Shown: positions 15,376 to 23,524 of the stretch, piece after piece
How the letters are laid out: the number at the start of each line of letters is the position of its first letter
Numbering within the stretch: position 1 is the stretch's first letter
DNA from: Paraburkholderia phenoliruptrix
Lineage (GTDB): Bacteria > Pseudomonadota > Gammaproteobacteria > Burkholderiales > Burkholderiaceae
Reading direction: 5' to 3'
Length of the DNA stretch: 64,000 bases
NCBI RefSeq assembly: GCF_019511605.1
Contig: NZ_JAEUAV010000002.1
Span: 62,001-126,000, forward strand
The notes under the pieces: model-generated
What the model was told of the DNA's origin: nothing
The model's input: only the letters and a program-made list of their open reading frames with translations
Database searches by the model: none
Program-made: the position numbers and the translations under genes

Positions 15376-16323
15376 TCAGGCGAGCCCGGCCTGTTCCGAG
15401 AGAAAGCGGCACACTTCGACGTGCATGGCTTGCACGCCGGGGCTTGAATCGATTGCCCGCCAGCAGCCGTGAACGAGTCCCGCACCGATCCACAGCCGCG
15501 CTTGTCCGCCGGCTGCCTGAATGCGTTCGACGAACACGCGTGCGTCGTCTCTGAGCGGGTCGTGTTCCGCGCCGATGGCGAGCGTAGGCGGCAGCAGGTC
15601 ATACCGCGCGGCAGCGAGCGGAATGGTCCAGTCGGCGCGCGGCGCGGCTTCGCCCCAGTACATGTCGCGAAACGCGTGAACGTCGGCGAGCGTCAGCATG
15701 GGCGCGTGCGCTTCGGTATCGCGTGCGGGCGGCTGCGGGTCCGTGCCGAGCATCGGGTAGATCAGCGCAACGCCGCCGATGCCGGCAACGCCTTCATCGC
15801 GCAGAAGCATCGCGACGCTGGCCGCGAGGGTCGCGCCGGCGCTGTCACCGGCGAGTTGCAGGGTGGCGCCCGCGGGCAGCTCGAACGGCAGCCGGCTTTG
15901 CAACGCCGCGCGCGTGACTTCCAGGCAGTCGTCGTGCGCGGCCGGCGCGCGATGTTCAGGCGCGAGCCGGTAGTCGACGGCGATCACGTCGAGGCCGGTA
16001 TCCGCCGCGAGGCGCGCAGTGATGAGCTGATGACTGTCGAGCGACCCCAGCACGAAGCCTCCGCCGTGGAAGTACAGCACGACGCCGTGCGGCGAACCCT
16101 GCGCGCGGGCGCGGTTGCGATACAGGCGCAGCGCTATCGAATGGCCGGCGGCGGTCTGGAAAGGCGCGTCCTCAGCGACGACTTGCGACGGCAACGGCGG
16201 CGTCAAAGCGGCCGCATAGCGGTCGTAGATGTCGCGCTGCTCGCGCGGCGTCAAAGACGTGCTGTGCCCCGGATAGACGGCGGCGGCGCGCGCAATGAAC
16301 GCGGCCATTTGCGGCTCAAGCAT
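15376..16323 (-). CDS. Alpha/beta hydrolase of the HSL family, probable short-chain acylcarnitine hydrolase
   Basis: A 315-residue hydrolase with the HSL-family oxyanion motif FHGGGFVLG (residues 85-93), nucleophile elbow GDSAG with Ser161, the acidic residue in AEHDPLRDDA and the catalytic His in GLVHGCW. In Pseudomonas aeruginosa an HSL-type enzyme next to the carnitine genes (HocS) releases L-carnitine from short-chain acylcarnitines, and the same position here suggests the same role. It overlaps the preceding thioesterase gene by 8 bases and is the last gene of the leftward carnitine operon. The family is sure; the acylcarnitine substrate is inferred from context. Confidence 0.8.
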   Translation of the reverse strand: MLEPQMAAFIARAAAVYPGHSTSLTPREQRDIYDRYAAALTPPLPSQVVAEDAPFQTAAGHSIALRLYRNRARAQGSPHGVVLYFHGGGFVLGSLDSHQLITARLAADTGLDVIAVDYRLAPEHRAPAAHDDCLEVTRAALQSRLPFELPAGATLQLAGDSAGATLAASVAMLLRDEGVAGIGGVALIYPMLGTDPQPPARDTEAHAPMLTLADVHAFRDMYWGEAAPRADWTIPLAAARYDLLPPTLAIGAEHDPLRDDARVFVERIQAAGGQARLWIGAGLVHGCWRAIDSSPGVQAMHVEVCRFLSEQAGLA

Positions 16324-16825
16324 GGTGGCTCCGGCCGCGTTGGGCCGCTGCCGGCAGACCGATCATGCGGCCCGCGTAGGCGGCAGCCGGTAGAGCCGCG
16401 TGCGCGTCGGCCAGTTCCTTGACGCGCGCCGCAACGTCCGGATCGAACGCCGCGGAGCGCGGCCCGCTGGTGTCGACGTGCAGCAGCATCTGCTCGCCCG
16501 CGGCCACCGGCGTCTCGCCTTCGTCGGCGAACATCTCCAGATACAGATGCAGCCGCTTCGCGTCATGCGCGAGCACGCGCATATCGACGCGCACACGCGT
16601 GCCTTCCTTGATCTCGTGCAGATAGTTGATGTGCGCTTCGAGCGTGTAGATGGACCGCCCGCGTTGCCTGCGCACGGCGTCGGGCAGACCGATGCGGTCG
16701 ATCAGTTCGTCGGTCGCGAAGCTGAAAATCAGCATGTAGAACGCGTCGCGCAAATGGCCGTTGTAGTCGACCCATTCCGCGCGCACCGTGTCGCGGTAGC
16801 AGGGCAGGGAAGCGGTTTGCGGCAT
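16316..16825 (-). CDS. cdhB: Hot-dog thioesterase, CdhB-like (betainyl-CoA)
   Basis: A 169-residue 4HBT-type thioesterase with the active-site segment VRAEWVDYNGHLRDAFYM and a following helix, then EAHINYLHEIKEGTRVRVDM. In the carnitine pathway, cleavage of dehydrocarnitine yields betainyl-CoA, and a thioesterase in the same cluster releases glycine betaine. ATG at 16825 is chosen because AGGAG lies about 10-14 bases upstream and it removes a non-homologous N-terminal extension. It is separated from cdhA by a 195-base gap with a strong hairpin and overlaps the hydrolase downstream. The gene name follows the P. aeruginosa cluster. Confidence 0.8.
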   Translation of the reverse strand: MPQTASLPCYRDTVRAEWVDYNGHLRDAFYMLIFSFATDELIDRIGLPDAVRRQRGRSIYTLEAHINYLHEIKEGTRVRVDMRVLAHDAKRLHLYLEMFADEGETPVAAGEQMLLHVDTSGPRSAAFDPDVAARVKELADAHAALPAAAYAGRMIGLPAAAQRGRSHHA

Positions 16826-16973
16826 GGTGCCAGGTCTCCTGGTAGGTGGGGCCGTGGTTGGAAGCGCGATCGGCAGCTTGGTCGGGCGCGTGAGCGAACC
16901 GCGATCGCGCACAGTGTGCGGGGCACATTGGCCGGCTCGTCCGGCGCAGCGCGGTGCCGTGCCCGGTACGCTT

Positions 16974-16997
16974 GCTGCGCCGCTTGCGCGGCGCAGC
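16974..16997 (-). promoter_or_regulatory. Intra-operon hairpin between cdhA and cdhB
   Basis: A perfect 10-bp stem (GCTGCGCCGC / GCGGCGCAGC) with a 4-base loop sits in the 195-base gap between the dehydrogenase and thioesterase genes. There is no following T-run, so mRNA processing, stabilisation or partial attenuation is more likely than full termination. This role is inference. Confidence 0.5.
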
Positions 16998-17020
16998 CGC
17001 GCGCTCTTGCAGCCCTGGCT

Positions 17021-17986
17021 TCAATCGGCGGGCTGCAGCCCATGCCGCGCCTTGGCTTCGCTAATTGCCGCCAGCACGCTCGTGATGCAGTCGTCGCGAT
17101 AGCGCTCCAGTGCCTTGATCGAACGCGGGCCGACCTGTTCCGCGGTGCCGTCCACGACGCGGTCGATCAGCTCGTCCGTCAGCTTCGGCGCTACCAGTTT
17201 AGTCCACGGCAGCTCCAGCGCGGGGCCGAACTGCTGCATGAAATGGCGCATGCCGGCGTCGCCGCCCGCAAGCGTGTAGGTAAGGAAGGTGCCCATGAAC
17301 GACCAGCGGATGCCCGCGCCGAAGCGGATGGCGTCGTCGATTTCGCCGGTGGTCGCCACGCCTTCGTTGACCAGATGCAGGGCCTCGCGCCACAACGCTT
17401 CGAGCAGCCGGTCGGCGATGAAGCCAGGCACTTCCTTGCGCACACGCAGCGGTCGCATCGAAAGCGAGCGATAGATGTGCAGCGCGGCGTCGATGGTGTC
17501 GGCCGCCGTGCTCTCGCCGCCGAGCACTTCGACGAGCGGCAGCAGATAGACCGGATTGAACGGATGCCCGACTATGCAGCGCTGCGGGTTGACGGCCCGC
17601 GCATAGAAGTCGCTCGGCAACAGGCCCGAGGTCGACGAGGCGATGATCGCGTCCGGCTTCGCGGCACGGCTGATCTGCTCGTGCAACGCGAGCTTCAGTT
17701 CCTCGCGCTCGGGCGCGCTTTCCTGAATGAAATCGGCTTGCGCGACGCAGGCTTCGATCGTATCGACGAAGCGCAGCCTCGCTTGCGACGCGCCTTGCGC
17801 GAGTCCGACGCGCTCGAGCGCGGGCCATGCATTCGCCACGTTGTCGCGCAACTGCTTTTCCGCGCCGGGCGCCGGGTCCCACGCGAGCACGTCGAGGCCG
17901 TGGGCGAGCGCGCGCGCCACCCAGCCGCTGCCGATCACGCCCGCGCCGATTGCGGCGAATGTTTTGATATCGACGATCACTGCCAT
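17021..17986 (-). CDS. cdhA: L-carnitine 3-dehydrogenase
   Basis: A 321-residue member of the 3-hydroxyacyl-CoA dehydrogenase superfamily that oxidises L-carnitine to 3-dehydrocarnitine with NAD+ in the cytoplasm. The NAD-binding GAGVIGSG is at residues 14-21. The substrate domain has [11 protein letters not shown], the catalytic-His segment [18 protein letters not shown] and the C-terminal helical domain with [10 protein letters not shown]. About 320 residues and the linkage to a dehydrocarnitine cleavage enzyme and a CaiX protein separate it from fatty-acid enzymes. It starts 40 bases after the cdhC stop. Confidence 0.9.
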   Translation of the reverse strand: MAVIVDIKTFAAIGAGVIGSGWVARALAHGLDVLAWDPAPGAEKQLRDNVANAWPALERVGLAQGASQARLRFVDTIEACVAQADFIQESAPEREELKLALHEQISRAAKPDAIIASSTSGLLPSDFYARAVNPQRCIVGHPFNPVYLLPLVEVLGGESTAADTIDAALHIYRSLSMRPLRVRKEVPGFIADRLLEALWREALHLVNEGVATTGEIDDAIRFGAGIRWSFMGTFLTYTLAGGDAGMRHFMQQFGPALELPWTKLVAPKLTDELIDRVVDGTAEQVGPRSIKALERYRDDCITSVLAAISEAKARHGLQPAD

Positions 17987-18026
17987 TGCTGAGATATCCT
18001 TGTTTGCCTATGAGTTTTTCGGGTGC

Positions 18027-18956
18027 TCAAGCGTATGCGCCGGCCGCGCGCCGTTCGAGCGGCCGTTCGCCGCGCGCGGGCAGGCCGAGCTTGCGGCGGC
18101 CCTCGGCAGGCGTCAGCGCGCGCGCGCCGAGACGCTCGATAATTTCCACCGCGCGCTGCACCAGCGTGCCATTGGTTGCATGCACACCTTTATCCAGCCA
18201 GATGTTGTCTTCGAGGCCCACGCGCACGTGGCCGCCGAGCAGAATGGCCTGCGCGACCATCGGCATCTGCATGCGGCCTATGCCGAAGCCGGCCCATTGC
18301 GCGCCGCCAGGCAGGTTGTCGACCATCGCTTTCATCGTCGTGGTGTCGGCGGGCGCCCCCCAGGGGATGCCCAGGCACAACTGGAAGAGCGGCGGCGCGT
18401 CGAGCAGCCCTTCCTTGAGCAACTGTTTGGCAAACCAGAGGTGGCCCGTATCGAAGATCTCCAGTTCAGGCTTCACGCCGAGTTCCTGAATGCGTTTCGC
18501 ACCCGCGCGCAATTGCGCAGGCGTCGACACGTAGATGTAGTCGCCGTCGCCGAAATTGAGCGTGCCGCAGTCGAGCGTGCAGATTTCGGGCAGCAGTTCC
18601 TCGACGTGCGCGAGGCGCGTCAGGCCGCCCACCAGGTCGGTGTTGGCGCCAAAGCGCATCGGGTCTTCGCCGGGACCGATCTCCAGATCGCCGCCCATGC
18701 CCGCGGTCAGATTGATGATGACGTCCGTGCCCGACGAGCGGATTCTGTCCACCACCTCGCGATACAGTTGCGGGTCGCGGCTGCCGCGGCCGGTCTTCGG
18801 GTCGCGCACATGGCAATGCGCGACGGTGGCGCCGGCCTTTGCCGCTTCAATGGCGGCCTCGGCAATCTGCTTCGGCGTAACGGGAATGGCGGGGTGCTTG
18901 CCGACGGTATCGCCGGCGCCGGTGACCGCGCAGGTCACGATAACTTCATGGTTCAT
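18027..18956 (-). CDS. cdhC: 3-dehydrocarnitine:acetyl-CoA trimethylamine-acetyl transferase (BKACE/DUF849)
   Basis: A 309-residue beta-keto acid cleavage enzyme (DUF849 / KCE family). It starts [28 protein letters not shown], with the conserved [13 protein letters not shown] holding zinc-binding His residues, later [25 protein letters not shown] and [13 protein letters not shown]. In this family the enzyme transfers the keto-acid moiety to acetyl-CoA; in carnitine clusters it converts dehydrocarnitine and acetyl-CoA to betainyl-CoA and acetoacetate. AGAGGAA precedes the ATG. It is between caiX and cdhA, supporting the carnitine substrate over other beta-keto acids. Confidence 0.9.
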   Translation of the reverse strand: MNHEVIVTCAVTGAGDTVGKHPAIPVTPKQIAEAAIEAAKAGATVAHCHVRDPKTGRGSRDPQLYREVVDRIRSSGTDVIINLTAGMGGDLEIGPGEDPMRFGANTDLVGGLTRLAHVEELLPEICTLDCGTLNFGDGDYIYVSTPAQLRAGAKRIQELGVKPELEIFDTGHLWFAKQLLKEGLLDAPPLFQLCLGIPWGAPADTTTMKAMVDNLPGGAQWAGFGIGRMQMPMVAQAILLGGHVRVGLEDNIWLDKGVHATNGTLVQRAVEIIERLGARALTPAEGRRKLGLPARGERPLERRAAGAYA

Positions 18957-19010
18957 GCGTACAGGTTCCTCTGATTGTTCAGTGCGTGTTCAGTGCGCCA
19001 CTCGTGAAAT

Positions 19011-20021
19011 TCACAGCCCGAGGTAAGCCTTGACCGCGGGCAGACCTTCCTTGCCGTCGTAGGTCTTCACGCCGGCAAGCCATGCGTCGAGTACCTGCGG
19101 GTTTTTCTTCAGATACGCCTTTGCGGCATCGGCGGGCTTTTCCTTGTTCATTACCGACTGCATCACCACGTTTTCGAGCTGCGTGGAAAAGCGCAGGTTG
19201 CTCACGAGCTTGCCCGCGTTCGGGCAGCGCGTCAGATAGTCGGGGGAGGTCAGCGTGTACACGCGAGCCTCGCCGTCGTTCGGACCGAATACGCCGTCGC
19301 TGCCGGACAGGTATTTCATGTCGATCTGAATGTTCATCGGATGCGGTTCCCAGCCGAGAAACACCACCCATTTCTTGTCGCGAATTGCGCGTTCCACTGA
19401 AACCAGCATGCCCGCTTCGCTCGATTCGATCAGCTTGAAGCCGCCAAGGCCGAACTTGTTGGTGGCGATCATCTTCTGAATGGCCGCATTGGCGCTGCTG
19501 CCGGGCTCGATGCCGTAGATCTTGCCGTCGAGCTGATCGCGATGTTTGGCGATGTCGGCGAAGGTTTTCAGGCCCGCGTCATACGCATAGCCCGGCACCG
19601 CGAAGGTGGCCTTCGCGCCGGTCAGGTTCGGCGGTTGCAGCACGTCGATGGATTTCGATTCGACAAACGGCGCGATCGCTTTCTCCTGCACCGGCCACCA
19701 GTAGCCGAGCGACACGTCGAGCTGTTTGCTCTTCAGGCCGGCAAACGAAATGGGCACCGAAGCGACGGTGGTCACCGGCTGATAACCGAGCCCCTCGAAG
19801 ACGGTGGAGGCGAGCGCGGTGGTCGACGTGATGTCGGTCCAGCCGATGTCCGCGAAGCGCACGGCGCGGCAGGCGGCCGGGTCTTGGGCCGACGCGGGCA
19901 GCGCGGTGACGGCCGCAACGCAGGCGGCCGCGGCGCAAGCGAGCCGGGCCCGTCGCGCAGCTTGTGTGGATTGGCCGCGCCGGGCAAATTGGGCGAGCAG
20001 CGTTTTGATGCGTGACTTCAT
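19011..20021 (-). CDS. caiX: Carnitine/quaternary-amine ABC substrate-binding protein
   Basis: A 336-residue periplasmic binding protein of the OpuAC/CaiX family with a Sec signal peptide ending near ALPASA. Aromatic boxes for a quaternary ammonium group are visible: DIGWTDI, GYWWPVQ and FLGWEPHPMN. It is the first gene of the operon. No ATPase or permease gene follows, as in Pseudomonas, where CaiX shares the choline/betaine transporter core encoded elsewhere. The start ATG at 20021 follows GGGAAGG. Carnitine specificity is inferred from its operon and from the divergent CdhR-type regulator. Confidence 0.88.
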   Translation of the reverse strand: MKSRIKTLLAQFARRGQSTQAARRARLACAAAACVAAVTALPASAQDPAACRAVRFADIGWTDITSTTALASTVFEGLGYQPVTTVASVPISFAGLKSKQLDVSLGYWWPVQEKAIAPFVESKSIDVLQPPNLTGAKATFAVPGYAYDAGLKTFADIAKHRDQLDGKIYGIEPGSSANAAIQKMIATNKFGLGGFKLIESSEAGMLVSVERAIRDKKWVVFLGWEPHPMNIQIDMKYLSGSDGVFGPNDGEARVYTLTSPDYLTRCPNAGKLVSNLRFSTQLENVVMQSVMNKEKPADAAKAYLKKNPQVLDAWLAGVKTYDGKEGLPAVKAYLGL

Positions 20022-20421
20022 GACCTTCCCTATTGACGCCGATATACGTCTGTTAGCGTTTTCGAAAGGAGTCGCCCCGATGTTCCAATGCAAAGGGCGG
20101 CCCGCCGGCAAGTGATGCACGAGGTGCTACATGAACCGATCAATCATGCGTACGGAATGGCACTAACGTTAATGCCCCATATTGCCGCCAAAGCGACCGT
20201 CAGCGACCCCTTCTTGCTTCTACGCGACAACGAGGGAAAACCACCAGGGGCATGCGTCGGCGGGAGTTCGCGGTTGCGCAAGCCCTCCGGCATTGCAACG
20301 CAGCATGTGCCCGCCGCGATTTTTGGCGCCTTGTCCGCTCGCTAGCCGCTTGCTACGCTCGCCGGGAACCGCGCGTCCGCTCGCGCTCCCGGCTTGTGTG
20401 CCTTTACCGGATTCCCGCGAA
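20022..20421. other. 400-base divergent control region of the carnitine module
   Basis: This gap separates caiX (leftward) and cdhR (rightward). It holds an imperfect palindrome GGCACTAACGTTAATGCC at 20159-20176 (one mismatched pair), plausible as a regulator site. Two in-frame 11-codon stretches starting at 20080 (with AAAGGAG upstream) and 20130 are too short to support as genes. Confidence 0.55.
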
Positions 20422-21486
20422 ATGCCTGAAGAGATATCGTTCCTGCTGCTGCCGGGCTATTCGGCGATCGGCTTCATGTCGGCTGTCGAGCCGTTGCGCG
20501 TGGCGAACCGCTTTCGCGGCGAGCTGTACCGCTGGCGCATTGTCAGTCTGAACGGCGCGCCGGTCGCGGCCAGCAACGGCATTTCGATCAACGCCGACGC
20601 AGCAATCGGCGAGCTGGACGAAGCGGGCAATCTGGGCGAGGCGGGCAAGGGCAGCCACGGTGAGCCGTCCGGCGGCGGCCCTACGCTCTTCGTGGTGGCG
20701 GGCTTCGAGCCGCTCGCGTGCTACACGCGCGAACTTGGCGAGCGGCTAAAGCGCCTCGCGCGCGCGGGCGCGACGCTCGGCGGCATCGACACCGGCAGCT
20801 TCGTGCTCGCGGAAGCGGGGCTTTTCGGCAGCGCGGACAACGTGACGGTGCATTGGGAGGCGCTGTCGGCATTTCGCGAGCGCTACCCGTCGCTGGATGC
20901 CAGTCAGGAACTGTTCGAGATCGGCGCGCGGCGCATCACCTGCGCGGGCGGCACTGCGTCGATCGACATGATGCTCGACCTGATCGGCCGCAAGCATGGC
21001 GCCGCGCTGGCGTCGGCGGTGTCGGAGCAGTTCGTGGTGAGCCGCATCCGCCAGCGTTCGGATCATCAGCGCATGGAGATTGCCGCGCGCTACGGTGTGC
21101 ACAATCGCAAGCTGATACAGGTGATTGGCGTGATGGAGCAGCATATGGAAGAGCCGCTCACGCCCGACCGGCTCGCGCAGGAAATCGGCGTGACGCGCCG
21201 GCAACTGGAACGGCTCTTCTGCGCGTCGCTGAAGGACACGCCCACGCACTTCTATCTGCAATTGCGGCTTGGCCGCGCGCGCGAACTGCTGCAACAGACG
21301 GACATGTCGGTCACGTCCATTTGCGTCGCTTGCGGGTTCGAGTCCCCGTCGCATTTTTCGCGGACGTATCGCGCGCGCTTCGGCATGAGCCCGAGAAGCG
21401 ACCGGCAACCGGGCGGCGCGTTGGTGCCGCCCAAAGCGCAAATCAGCCCGCGAGCCGGCGAATTAGCACGCGCCTCGCAACAGTGA
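20422..21486 (+). CDS. cdhR: GlxA-family AraC-type regulator, CdhR-like
   Basis: A 354-residue activator with an N-terminal DJ-1/PfpI-like glutaminase-amidotransferase domain (residues 1-~190; ATLGGIDTGSFVLAEAGLF marks the elbow region) and a C-terminal AraC DNA-binding domain. The two helix-turn-helices are in LTPDRLAQEIGVTRRQLERLF and MSVTSICVACGFESPSHFSRTYRARFG. CdhR, ArgR and GbdR share this plan, and the divergent position from caiX-cdhCAB matches CdhR, which activates carnitine catabolism. ATG at 20422 starts exactly at the domain; the longer upstream frame has no homology. Confidence 0.88.
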   Translation: MPEEISFLLLPGYSAIGFMSAVEPLRVANRFRGELYRWRIVSLNGAPVAASNGISINADAAIGELDEAGNLGEAGKGSHGEPSGGGPTLFVVAGFEPLACYTRELGERLKRLARAGATLGGIDTGSFVLAEAGLFGSADNVTVHWEALSAFRERYPSLDASQELFEIGARRITCAGGTASIDMMLDLIGRKHGAALASAVSEQFVVSRIRQRSDHQRMEIAARYGVHNRKLIQVIGVMEQHMEEPLTPDRLAQEIGVTRRQLERLFCASLKDTPTHFYLQLRLGRARELLQQTDMSVTSICVACGFESPSHFSRTYRARFGMSPRSDRQPGGALVPPKAQISPRAGELARASQQ

Positions 21487-21595
21487 ATTCGCAGATTCGG
21501 GGTTTACCCTAGGTCGTCTGCCTCCTAGACTGTGTCCATCTGCTGAAGACAACCGCCTTCGGCGCCTGACAAAACAATCTCTGGAGGTAGTAATC

Positions 21596-21919
21596 ATGAA
21601 ATCGCTGATCGAAGCCGCTGTTATTGCTGCTCTTATTTCCGCACCGCTCGCGGCGTTCGCGCAGTCGAACCAGCCGGTCACGCGCGCTCAGGTCCGCGCT
21701 GAGCTGATTCAACTGGAAAAGGCCGGCTACAACCCGGCCACTGCGAACGACTACGATTACCCGGCGAACATCCAGGCCGCTGAGGCGCGCGTTGCCGCGC
21801 AGAACGGTACGGCCCAGACGAGCGGTTACGGTTCGGCGACCAACGGTTCGTCGCAAGCCGGCAGCCGCGCCGAGGTTACGTCGAGCTCGTATTCGGCGCC
21901 GGTGTACGTCGCCCACTAA
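21596..21919 (+). CDS. DUF4148 secreted protein
   Basis: A 107-residue exported protein of the DUF4148 family, common in multiple copies in Burkholderiales. A signal peptide (MKSLIEAAVIAALISAPLAA) ends near AFA-Q. The conserved core TRAQVRAELIQLEKAGYNPA follows, then a Ser/Gly-rich tail. The start is preceded by the strong site TCTGGAGGTAG. Function is unknown; it is likely periplasmic. A second copy lies at 35431-35733. Confidence 0.88.
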   Translation: MKSLIEAAVIAALISAPLAAFAQSNQPVTRAQVRAELIQLEKAGYNPATANDYDYPANIQAAEARVAAQNGTAQTSGYGSATNGSSQAGSRAEVTSSSYSAPVYVAH

Positions 21920-21954
21920 GTGAGTGTGGCGCGGCGCTGCTCGCCGCGCACTAA

Positions 21955-22007
21955 GGGCGAAAGGCAGGGGCGAAAGGCAGGTGCGAAGTACTGGCGCCAA
22001 AGACAAG
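21955..22007 (+). repeat. 13-bp tandem duplications
   Basis: GGGCGAAAGGCAG occurs twice in tandem (21955-21980). Two degenerate 13-base copies starting GCGCCAAA follow at about 21994-22019. They lie between the DUF4148 stop and the terminator. Confidence 0.7.
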
Positions 22008-22019
22008 CGCCAAACAAGA

Positions 22020-22044
22020 ACGGCACGCGCTGGCGTGCCGTTTT
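22020..22044. terminator. Bidirectional Rho-independent terminator
   Basis: A 9-bp stem ACGGCACGC / GCGTGCCGT with a 4-base loop is followed by TTTT on the plus strand and by a T-rich stretch on the minus strand. It ends the DUF4148 gene and also the convergent gabTD operon. Confidence 0.85.
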
Positions 22045-22049
22045 CACGT

Positions 22050-23510
22050 TCAGACACCCCCCACGCACATGTACTTGATGACGACGTAATCGTCGATCCC
22101 ATAGTGAGAGCCTTCACGCCCAAGACCGGATTGCTTGACACCGCCGAACGGCGCGACTTCGTTTGAGATCAGGCCGGTATTGATGCCCACCATGCCGTAT
22201 TCGAGCGCTTCGGCAACGCGCCACACGCGCCCGATGTCGCGGCTATAGAAGTACGACGCGAGGCCGAACTCCGTATCGTTCGCGAGCCGGATCACTTCCT
22301 CGTCCGATGAAAAGCGGAACAGCGGCGCAAGCGGGCCGAAGGTCTCGTCGCGCGCAACCTTCATCTCGGGCGTCACGTCGGCGAGCACGGTCGGCTCGAA
22401 AAAGCCGTGACCGAGCGCGTGACGCTTGCCGCCCGTGACGACCCGCGCGCCTTTGGCAAGCGCGTCCTCGATATGCGATTCGACCTTGCGCACAGCCGCC
22501 TCGTTGATCAGCGGACCTTGCGTGACGCCGGCCTCGGTGCCGCGTCCCACCTTCAGTTGCTCGACGGCGGCGCGCAGCTTCTCGGCAAATGCGTCGTACA
22601 CCTGGTCGTGCACGTAGAAGCGGTTGGTGCAAACGCAGGTCTGGCCGCTGTTGCGATACTTCGACGCGATCGCGCCCGCGACGGCAGCGTCGAGATCGGC
22701 GTCGTCGAACACGATGAACGGCGCGTTGCCGCCCAGTTCCAGCGATACCTTCTTCACAGTGGGCGCGCACTGCGCCATCAACAAACGCCCAACCGGCGTC
22801 GAGCCCGTAAACGAGAGCTTGCGCACGATCGGGTTGCTGGTCATTTCCGCGCCGATCGCTTTCGGTTCGCCCGTCACGACATTGAACACGCCGCGCGGCA
22901 CGCCCGCGCGCTCGGCCAGCACGGCGAGCGCGAGCGCCGAGAGCGGCGTGGCTTCGGCCGGTTTGACGATGATCGGACAGCCCGCCGCGAGTGCCGGACC
23001 GACCTTGCGGGTGATCATTGCAGCCGGGAAATTCCACGGCGTGATGGCTGCACAGACGCCGACCGGTTCCTTCGTCACGACAATGCGCTTGTCGCTTGCG
23101 GGCGTCGGGATGGTGTCGCCGGTCACGCGCTTCGCTTCCTCCCCGAACCATTCGAGAAAGGATGCTGCGTACTGGATCTCGCCCTTTGCCTCGGCAAGCG
23201 GCTTGCCCTGCTCGGTGGTCAGGATCAGCGCGAGATCGTCGGCATGCTCGAGCATCAGGTCGTGCCATCTGCGCAGGATCGCCGCGCGCTGTTTGGCGGT
23301 GTTCGCGCGCCAGGCGGGCCAGGCGGCGTTCGCTGCGGCGATGGCGCGGCGCGTTTCCGTCGTGCCCATGCGCGGCACCGTGCCGATGGTTTCTCCCGTT
23401 GCCGGGTTCACGACTTCGAAGCTCGCGCCGTCGTCCGCGCGTTGCCATTCTCCGGCGATGTACGCGGCGCTCTTCAATAGAGCCGGATCTTGCAGAGTCA
23501 GTGTGGCCAT
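22050..23510 (-). CDS. gabD: Succinate-semialdehyde dehydrogenase
   Basis: A 486-residue aldehyde dehydrogenase that oxidises succinate semialdehyde to succinate with NAD(P)+. Visible motifs are ITPWNFPAAMITRKVGPALAAGCP, FTGSTPVGR, LELGGNAPFIVFDDADLD (catalytic Glu), NSGQTCVCTNRFYVHD (catalytic Cys) and the tail GREGSHYGIDDYVVIKYMC. The length and C-terminal motif are those of GabD. The ATG at 23510 starts MATLTLQDPALL; a longer upstream frame lacks homology. It follows gabT by 14 bases and completes the GABA shunt. Confidence 0.93.
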   Translation of the reverse strand: MATLTLQDPALLKSAAYIAGEWQRADDGASFEVVNPATGETIGTVPRMGTTETRRAIAAANAAWPAWRANTAKQRAAILRRWHDLMLEHADDLALILTTEQGKPLAEAKGEIQYAASFLEWFGEEAKRVTGDTIPTPASDKRIVVTKEPVGVCAAITPWNFPAAMITRKVGPALAAGCPIIVKPAEATPLSALALAVLAERAGVPRGVFNVVTGEPKAIGAEMTSNPIVRKLSFTGSTPVGRLLMAQCAPTVKKVSLELGGNAPFIVFDDADLDAAVAGAIASKYRNSGQTCVCTNRFYVHDQVYDAFAEKLRAAVEQLKVGRGTEAGVTQGPLINEAAVRKVESHIEDALAKGARVVTGGKRHALGHGFFEPTVLADVTPEMKVARDETFGPLAPLFRFSSDEEVIRLANDTEFGLASYFYSRDIGRVWRVAEALEYGMVGINTGLISNEVAPFGGVKQSGLGREGSHYGIDDYVVIKYMCVGGV

Positions 23511-23524
23511 GTTTTTCGCATTCC

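Noticed and set aside
20080..20165. Two 11-codon frames with acceptable ribosome sites in the caiX/cdhR gap
   Set aside because: Too short to distinguish from chance in a 400-base gap; no terminator or conservation evidence can be seen here.
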